This document shows positions 58,446-64,000 of a stretch of 64,000 nt of DNA, piece by piece (positions within the stretch are counted from its first letter, which is position 1; the number at the start of each line of letters is the position of its first letter). The notes beneath the pieces are model-generated. The model saw only the letters and a program-made list of their open reading frames with translations. It was not told the DNA's origin and did not search any database. Both the position numbers and the translations under genes were made by a program. Source of the stretch: Pyricularia pennisetigena (taxonomy: Eukaryota; Ascomycota; Sordariomycetes; Magnaporthales; Pyriculariaceae); the NCBI RefSeq assembly GCF_004337985.1, contig NC_043740.1:372001-436000 (forward strand), given 5' to 3'.

Positions 58446-59895
58446 TTTATTGTTAGGGGTTTTTTTACAGGTCGAAGGCCTAAATTATATTGAAATTTTT
58501 GCCAGCATTAGTATACCATTTACCTGGCGTATCTTATTAGCCATGGCTAATGCACAAAATTGGGAAATAAAACAAATTTATTTTATCGGTGCGTTTTTAA
58601 CTAGTAACCTTACCGACGTAAATATATATTTGCAAATTCCAAATGGTTTTAACGAATGGGTAAAAAATTGTAACTATACCACCGTTAAAATTTTGGTGGA
58701 AATGGGTTATAACCCGAAAGAATTGCAGGTTATACAGTTGGAAAAGGCGTTCTATGGTTTGAAAAAGGGTCAAAAAAATGGCAAAACAAACTTAAAACCC
58801 TATTTTTTAAAAAAAGGTTTTAAACTATTAATTTTTAATCTCGTTGTTTTTTATAACGTTAAATCCAAACATTTTATCGTTACCTTTGTAAACGATTGCG
58901 TGCTAATAGGTCCTAAATTGCAATATATTTAGGATTTGAAAGCCCATTTTAATAAGGTATACGCGTTGGAGAACAGGGGCCCTGCAGCTTATTTTTTAGG
59001 CGTTTAAATTATAAGGGATAAGCCTAAACCCCTATTTTGGCTCCATTAAAGCTAGTGTATAGAGGAAGTATTAGCAACGTTCGGTTTGGTTAATTGCAAA
59101 CCTTCATTTGTTCCCTTATAACCGGGTGTGCTAAAATATAGCGGGGGTAAACCCGTAAATACGTTGGAAATCAAATTTCTTATAACGTATCATCGGTACC
59201 CTTATATATTTAATGCTATTAACGGGCCCGGATATCGGTTTTGCGGCTTAGTGGTTTTTACGTTTTTTAAACAAAAACCATTACAATCCATTTAACGGCA
59301 GTTAAAAACCTACTACGTTATTTAGCGGGTGTTAAATCTTTATTTATTTATTACGGAAGTAAAGTATTTAAAACCGAATTACCACTCAATTTTTCAATAA
59401 GGGGTTTTAAAGGTTTTAAATTATTGGGTTTTAGTAATTGCGATGTTACCGGGGCTGGGGAAGATTCAAAATCCATTTACGGATATTTGTATACCCTATT
59501 TGGGGGCTTGATAACGTGGAAGTGCAAAAAAGTTAATATTATAGTTTTAAATATTCCAAAAGCCGAAACCGATGCTTTAGCGGAAGCCTTGCGTAAAGCA
59601 CAGTGGTTGAAAAGTTTATGTATAAAAATTGGACTACCTATAAAAGGCCCTATTGCAATATTTGGAAATAATACAGGTTTTGTAGTTAACGTATATAACC
59701 CTACGCACCACCAACGTATTGAATATACGTTATTAAAGTTTTACTACGTATGGAAATTAATTACAAAAAGATTAATAACCCTACAATACCTGGAATCCAA
59801 ACAAACACCCGTTAGTGGCTTAATAGAACCCTTAACGCTTCCAATTTATAAAGTTTTTTTAAAGCTTATAAGGTTTAAACCCCTAAAAGCTTAGT
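58446..59895 (+). pseudogene. L1 copy 2: reverse transcriptase and RNase H
   Basis: RT is open for 160 codons at 58450-58932 (FASISIPFTWRILLAMANAQNWEIKQ, then IGAFLTSN, LEKAFYGLKKGQ). Its active site reads FVNDCVLIGP: Tyr to Phe and the first Asp to Asn. RNase H is open at 59424-59894 (GFSNCDVTGAGEDSKSIYGY, KAETDALAEALRKAQWLKSL, HHQRIEYTLLKFYYV). It is the best-kept RNase H in the window. Confidence 0.8.
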
Positions 59896-60438
59896 TTTTA
59901 CCTATTAAATTCTAAGGTATTTAATTAATTCGTTAGCTAATTACCCATTACATTTCCTTTGTTTGCAAATATTGGATTTTTTATAGCCCAATACCGGCCG
60001 TATTACCCGAATTTACCCTGCATAGGTTAATTAATAAACATTGTTTACCGACCTTATACCAGAAATTGAATCAAAATTGAAAACACTCGTGTTTTGGGCG
60101 ATTTACGTATTCGAAATACCTTATTTAATATATTTAATTTGGACTGTTACCAACGAACAGCCAGATTAGCTACCTGGCCTGATAGTTAATTCCGTGGGTT
60201 AATATTATGCAAATCGGGGGTTCGAATCCGGGGGTTGTTACAATTCTGGGGGTTTTTTCCAATTCGGGGGTTCGTCCATTTCGGGGGTTACAGGTCGGTA
60301 CAAATCGTTTAATTATCCAGGGGGTTTATATCGGGAATTCGAATCGGGTTGGGACACAAAGGGGATCTTTTTTTTAAAATTTTATTTTTATATATTTTTC
60401 TTTTCCAATTTTATGTAAATATTAGCAAAAAAAGGGGG

Positions 60439-60976
60439 TGTTAATTATATGCGTTGTTAAGCATATAATAGGTCCACTTCTATTTGTATATAAGGCATAA
60501 TAAATAATGCCGAAGTGGGGCTGTTGGGGCTGTCGGATTTTCTATTATATTTTATGTATTGCAGGAATTGCGATTCAAAATGTCAGCGAATGGGGTTTCA
60601 CACCACCCTGCACCTACGAATCAGCTACCCTGTACCGGGTTGAAATTTTCACCAAATCAGCAAATTAGTGCGAACCCAAAAATAATTTGTATAAAAATAA
60701 GGGTGTTTTTTCAACAACGCATACAAAATAATTTTTCGGAAAAGCGTGTGCGGCACCGGAACCCTTTGCGGGGTGCGGACCCCCACTTCGATGTCGGAGA
60801 GTATGTAAGGTAGATAAAGCAAAGTCTCCCCCACCAATGAATTAAATCTATCAATCCCAAAATTAGTGAATTTAGTGCATACAAACCCTGTAATTACAGG
60901 CTTTAACAACGCAACTAGCACCACGCCGCACCTAGGTTAATGCCTAACCCCCTGTTAGCAACCCATATTGCTAACA
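60439..60976 (+). repeat. 3' LTR of L1 copy 2
   Basis: From TGTTAATTATATGCG after AAAAAAAGGGGG to ATATTGCTAACA. Slightly shorter (538 bp) than the other LTRs owing to a deletion near 60600. Confidence 0.8.
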
Positions 60977-61735
60977 AATTCCAAATACATCTCCAAAGCT
61001 TTTTGGACTAAAGGATTATAAATTCTAAAATGGTTTTTAATTGATCCTTCGAAATGTTTTTAGTACGAAGTTAATAATATTTTTCCGCGTTCGTCCCCCC
61101 TAAATCGGCTAAATATTTTAAAAATCCATATTTTTCGTTAAATTATTAATGCTTTTTCCGGGTTTTCCGGGAGTTCATGGGAGGGTTTATACAGGAGTTC
61201 CGCGTCGATTCATTCCTTTATTAATAAAAATAGTTGGAACTTCGACAATATATTATCGAAAAGGGTTCGGACCCTGTTATGGCGCTTATCGTTAACCTGG
61301 GAACCGGTTATTGCGTTGATTTGGTTGAATTTTATCCCATGATACACGTTTTTGCTATTATTTGTTCATATATAAGGTAATTTACCTAAGGGTTTAATCC
61401 CAAAAACCTTTAAATATTCGTAAAATAACAATTATTACTTTTTTTTACGTAAAGTTTGACAAATGCGTTACCGGTTCAATGTAAGAATTTTAAAGAGTTA
61501 GGAAGGTTTTCTCTTATTTACCGTATAATAATTTCGTCTGTTTTAAACATTCATAAAATAACGGTATCAACGTTTAATCCCTTTATTTTGCTTTTCTATA
61601 TTATTTAAATAATATTAATTAATGTTAATAGGTTTTTCGTAATGTCGATCGATTAATAAAACGTTACTATACGAATATAAAGATATATATTAATCGTCTT
61701 TCTTATGAAATTGTCTAAAGGTGAGTTTTTAAGCG
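60977..61735 (-). pseudogene. C2 copy B, 5' (gag-like) part, right of the L1 copy 2 insertion
   Basis: On the minus strand, MNRRELLYKPSHELPENPEK (about 61215) and RIYNPLVQKALEMYLEF run up to the insertion point and continue at 50345 in frame after removing L1 copy 2 and one duplication. The outer limit is uncertain; from about 61450 outward I see no reading. Confidence 0.55.
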
Positions 61736-61860
61736 TCCTTCCGTCTTATGCTACGCAATTGGGCGGGTAAGTTACGCGCAATTGGCCTGTACGGCATTGC
61801 ACGTGATTCATCTTTCTATTGTTGATTTGACCGCGATTCTCTCTATTTCAACACTTGCAG
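61690..61860 (+). other. RIP-poor stretch with splice-like signals, abutting L1 copy 5
   Basis: ATGAAATTGTCTAAAG|GTGAGT at about 61705 and TTCAACACTTGCAG at 61860 look like a short first exon, a donor and an acceptor. The acceptor falls exactly where L1 copy 5 sequence begins, so any downstream exon is gone. May be a relic of host DNA or chance. Confidence 0.25.
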
Positions 61861-64000
61861 GTATTTGAATTTTAGGGATAAAACGGAAGGTTATTGCAAT
61901 AGCCATTTGGTCGAATTTAAACGTTGAAAAAGTTAGATATTTAGCACTTTCTGTAAGGAGGTTACGAGATAGAATAAGCTTAATCTTGAACGCGGGGAAA
62001 AGTGGATCACGTATAAGGCTGATGGAACGTTGAAATGGCAGATAACCGTCTACTAGCGGGTAATAAAAATGATATATTGTTGTTGCACAATCGATTCGTT
62101 AAATCGTTGAATCGATGAAGGTTATGAAAGTGATGAAGGTGATAAATCTAAGGCTAAGTTGTGAATTACGTGTTCGAATCCATAGGTGCAGATCTTCGAT
62201 CCGGATGTCCGGAATGCGGGGTCACGTCACATGATTTGGCCTTATTCATATGACTAACCTGCCGACCTATTAAGCCTAGCGGCCCATTAAGCCTAACGGC
62301 CTATTGTGCTTATGCATGCACAGAAAATCTGCGACCACAACGGGATTCGAATCCACGCACTTCAACAACGTATATATGATATAGATTATGGTACGTGCAT
62401 TATACCACTAAGCTAGATTATATATGACGTATTTGTTTTGTTGTTGAAACTATGAACAAAGACGTGATATACAAAGCTTTGTATGTATAAACGCGTATAC
62501 GTTTTCTTTGTTATTTATTTATTTATTCGATGCAGGGTGACTAATAGAGTTAGCCCGTGCTAGCCGTTATAAAATAATGCAGGATAGCTAACACAATTAG
62601 CCCTGCGCTAGCCACGTTCACACTTTCAGGGTTATTTAGGGCTTGTTGGTAGCTATTTGGTTTACCGTCTTTAATTGGGTTTTTTCATTTTATTTTTGGT
62701 TTGAAAATAAAGATAATGCACGTGATTTATATCCATTAGATTTGGGTTCTCGAATTGCGAATTAAACCCCATATTTTGTACTTTAGGTACTGAAACCACC
62801 GGAATTTCCGTTGTTTTAAGTATTGGATTAGGTACCGCTACCGTTATAGGTGTTGGGGGGCGGACGGTACGCTTTACAGGCTTGGCGGGCACTTGATTTT
62901 TAGGATCTAAATGCCTTATAAGGGGTGGTAACTGCCCTGTAGCAGGTTATAAATACCCTGTATTTACAGGCGGTAAGTGTCCTATTTTTTGGGGTTTTTT
63001 AAGGAATAATTCTTCGCTGGAACGCTGGTGATTTTGTCTTCAAATTCAAAATTAGAATCCCCTTTTAAATTTGTATTTTCCCCCTCTGAAATCTGTAGCG
63101 TTTCCCCTGGAACAATCAAACTTTTAACAATTATACCCTTTATATTCTCTACGGTAAAGGTTTTGTATACGGCCCGTTTAGCGGGTGCGTAAACCAACGC
63201 TGTAAAATTTGATAAATGGGCTAAAAGTTTTACAATTTCGGTGCGGGGAACCAATTTATTAAGTTTTTAGCGTTTTATCCAGCGGTATAATAGCCAGGCA
63301 TACAGTACCAATAACCCGAAAATGCCTTAAATTGGTTGTGTGCGGTAATTCAAATTGGAATTCGGAACGAAATTCCTTATGGGGTGTTAAATCCCTATTA
63401 ATTACCGCTATACGGTTAATTTAACCAACCGCGGTAAGTAGTGAGTAATATCATAAATATAACGGTAAACCCGCCGTTATAATGGTAGACCGAAACCTAT
63501 CTAAAATGACACTAACGGACCGTTCCGTTAATCCGTTTTGGCCGTGCTTATAGGGATTCGAAATGCTAAAACTAATACCTTTGTTCATAAACCAATTTTG
63601 AAGATCTATATTAGCTTCGTGCCCCCTATCGAAGTGAAAATTTAGGGGGTAACGCGCGTACGTAGCTTTTAAAACCTTAAAAAAAACCTTTAATAACCAC
63701 TAAAACCGTAGGTCCGGCTTTATTTTTCAGTGGGATCGACCACCGAAAACGTGATTTTCGGTCCACTAATAATAAAAATACGGCCTTTTTATTATAAGTA
63801 TTAAACTTAAGGGTTACTGTATTACCCTTCATAAAATCGAAAATATTAGGGGGTGTAAGGAGTACGATTTTATTTGTACGCCTAACAAAAATGGCTTTAA
63901 CGTAAGCAATACAGGTAATTGCCCTAATTTGGTCAAAATTAAGTAAACCTTTTGTAATTTTAACGGTTCTTTTAGCAATAATAACCCTATATACCACAAA
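61861..64000 (-). mobile_element. L1 copy 5 (minus), partial, containing S3
   Basis: In reverse it holds the integrase to RT linker (62892-62671 and 63254-62982: MPAKPVKRTVRPPTP and LVYAPAKRAVYKTFTV) and the integrase core (63997-63677: FLLLVDRKSRFRWSIPLKNK). It is truncated on the left at 61861 inside the linker/RT boundary and runs off the window on the right in the pre-integrase. S3 splits the linker. Confidence 0.75.
61952..62622 (-). mobile_element. S3: solo-LTR-like element with a tRNA-like segment
   Basis: 671 bp between TGTAAGGAGG and GTTCACA, flanked by CTTTC (61947-61951 and 62623-62627), inserted in L1 copy 5. The interrupted L1 sequence is intact at about 44850 (TTTAGCATTTTTAGGG). 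B box GGATTCGAATCC (reverse) is at about 62343 and A box (reverse) at about 62402-62414. Confidence 0.75.

Larger units (their letters stand above)
50346..60976 (+). mobile_element. L1 copy 2 (Ty1/Copia), hosting a TRIM, X copy 2 and S2
   Basis: It has a complete LTR pair (50346-50897 and 60439-60976), TGGTTATAAGCCC after the 5' LTR, and a polypurine tract before the 3' LTR. The target duplication is AATTT (50341-50345) and AATTC (60977-60981), a single C/T difference as RIP would make. It sits in C2 copy B, whose gag-like reading resumes on the right at 60977. The protease to integrase joint is broken at 53353 by a TRIM. Without nested DNA the element is about 7.66 kb, the length of copy 1. 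Confidence 0.8.

Overview
The window reads as a transposon-packed, AT-rich compartment of a filamentous ascomycete (Pezizomycotina) genome. Ty1/Copia, Ty3/Gypsy chromovirus, hAT and long-TIR DNA elements all carry the footprint of repeat-induced point mutation (RIP): Gln and Trp codons have become TAA/TAG, conserved Asp/Glu/His/Cys have become Asn/Lys/Tyr, and no transposon ORF is intact. Almost all coding sequence is therefore pseudogenic. A plant-associated fungus is plausible because the one clean gene encodes a small secreted cysteine-containing protein, but the species cannot be told from the sequence.

Layout. 1-2312: 5' part of a Copia-type element (family C2, copy A). 2313-9962: complete Copia element (family L1, copy 1) with both LTRs. 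9963-14650: decayed hAT transposon. 14731-15018: 30-bp minisatellite, then a GC-rich patch. 15261-16783: RIP-free island with the secreted-protein gene (16167-16484). 16784-17160: RIP-killed gene fragment. 17163-18128: pieces of a long-TIR DNA transposon (X). 18129-19873: L1 LTRs and the 3' end of L1 copy 3 (minus). 19874-43445: X copy 1, flanked by a 9-bp duplication inside L1 copy 3, and itself split by a solo-LTR-like element S1 and by a 21-kb element Z. 43446-46793: rest of L1 copy 3. 46794-50345 and 60977-about 61735: C2 copy B (minus), split by L1 copy 2 (50346-60976). 61861-64000: L1 copy 5 (minus), split by S3.

The main discovery candidate is Z (22240-43308). It has TIRs of about 165 bp beginning TAGTCTCAG and a 9-bp target duplication. 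It carries the remains of four genes: a DUF6589-like protein (plus), a SNF2-family helicase, an acidic repeat protein and a RecQ-family helicase (all minus). A 7.25-kb chromovirus with matching 443-bp LTRs and an ATTAT duplication sits inside the SNF2 gene. X is a short derivative that keeps Z's ends. A recurrent palindrome close to ATTGTAACAATTGTTACAAT occupies the noncoding gaps and presumed introns of Z.

Target duplications give a relative insertion order: L1 copy 3, then X copy 1, then Z, then the chromovirus; and C2 copy B, then L1 copy 2, then a 456-bp TRIM, then X copy 2, then S2. Protein-family calls rest on motifs read by eye through RIP damage. No database search was run.
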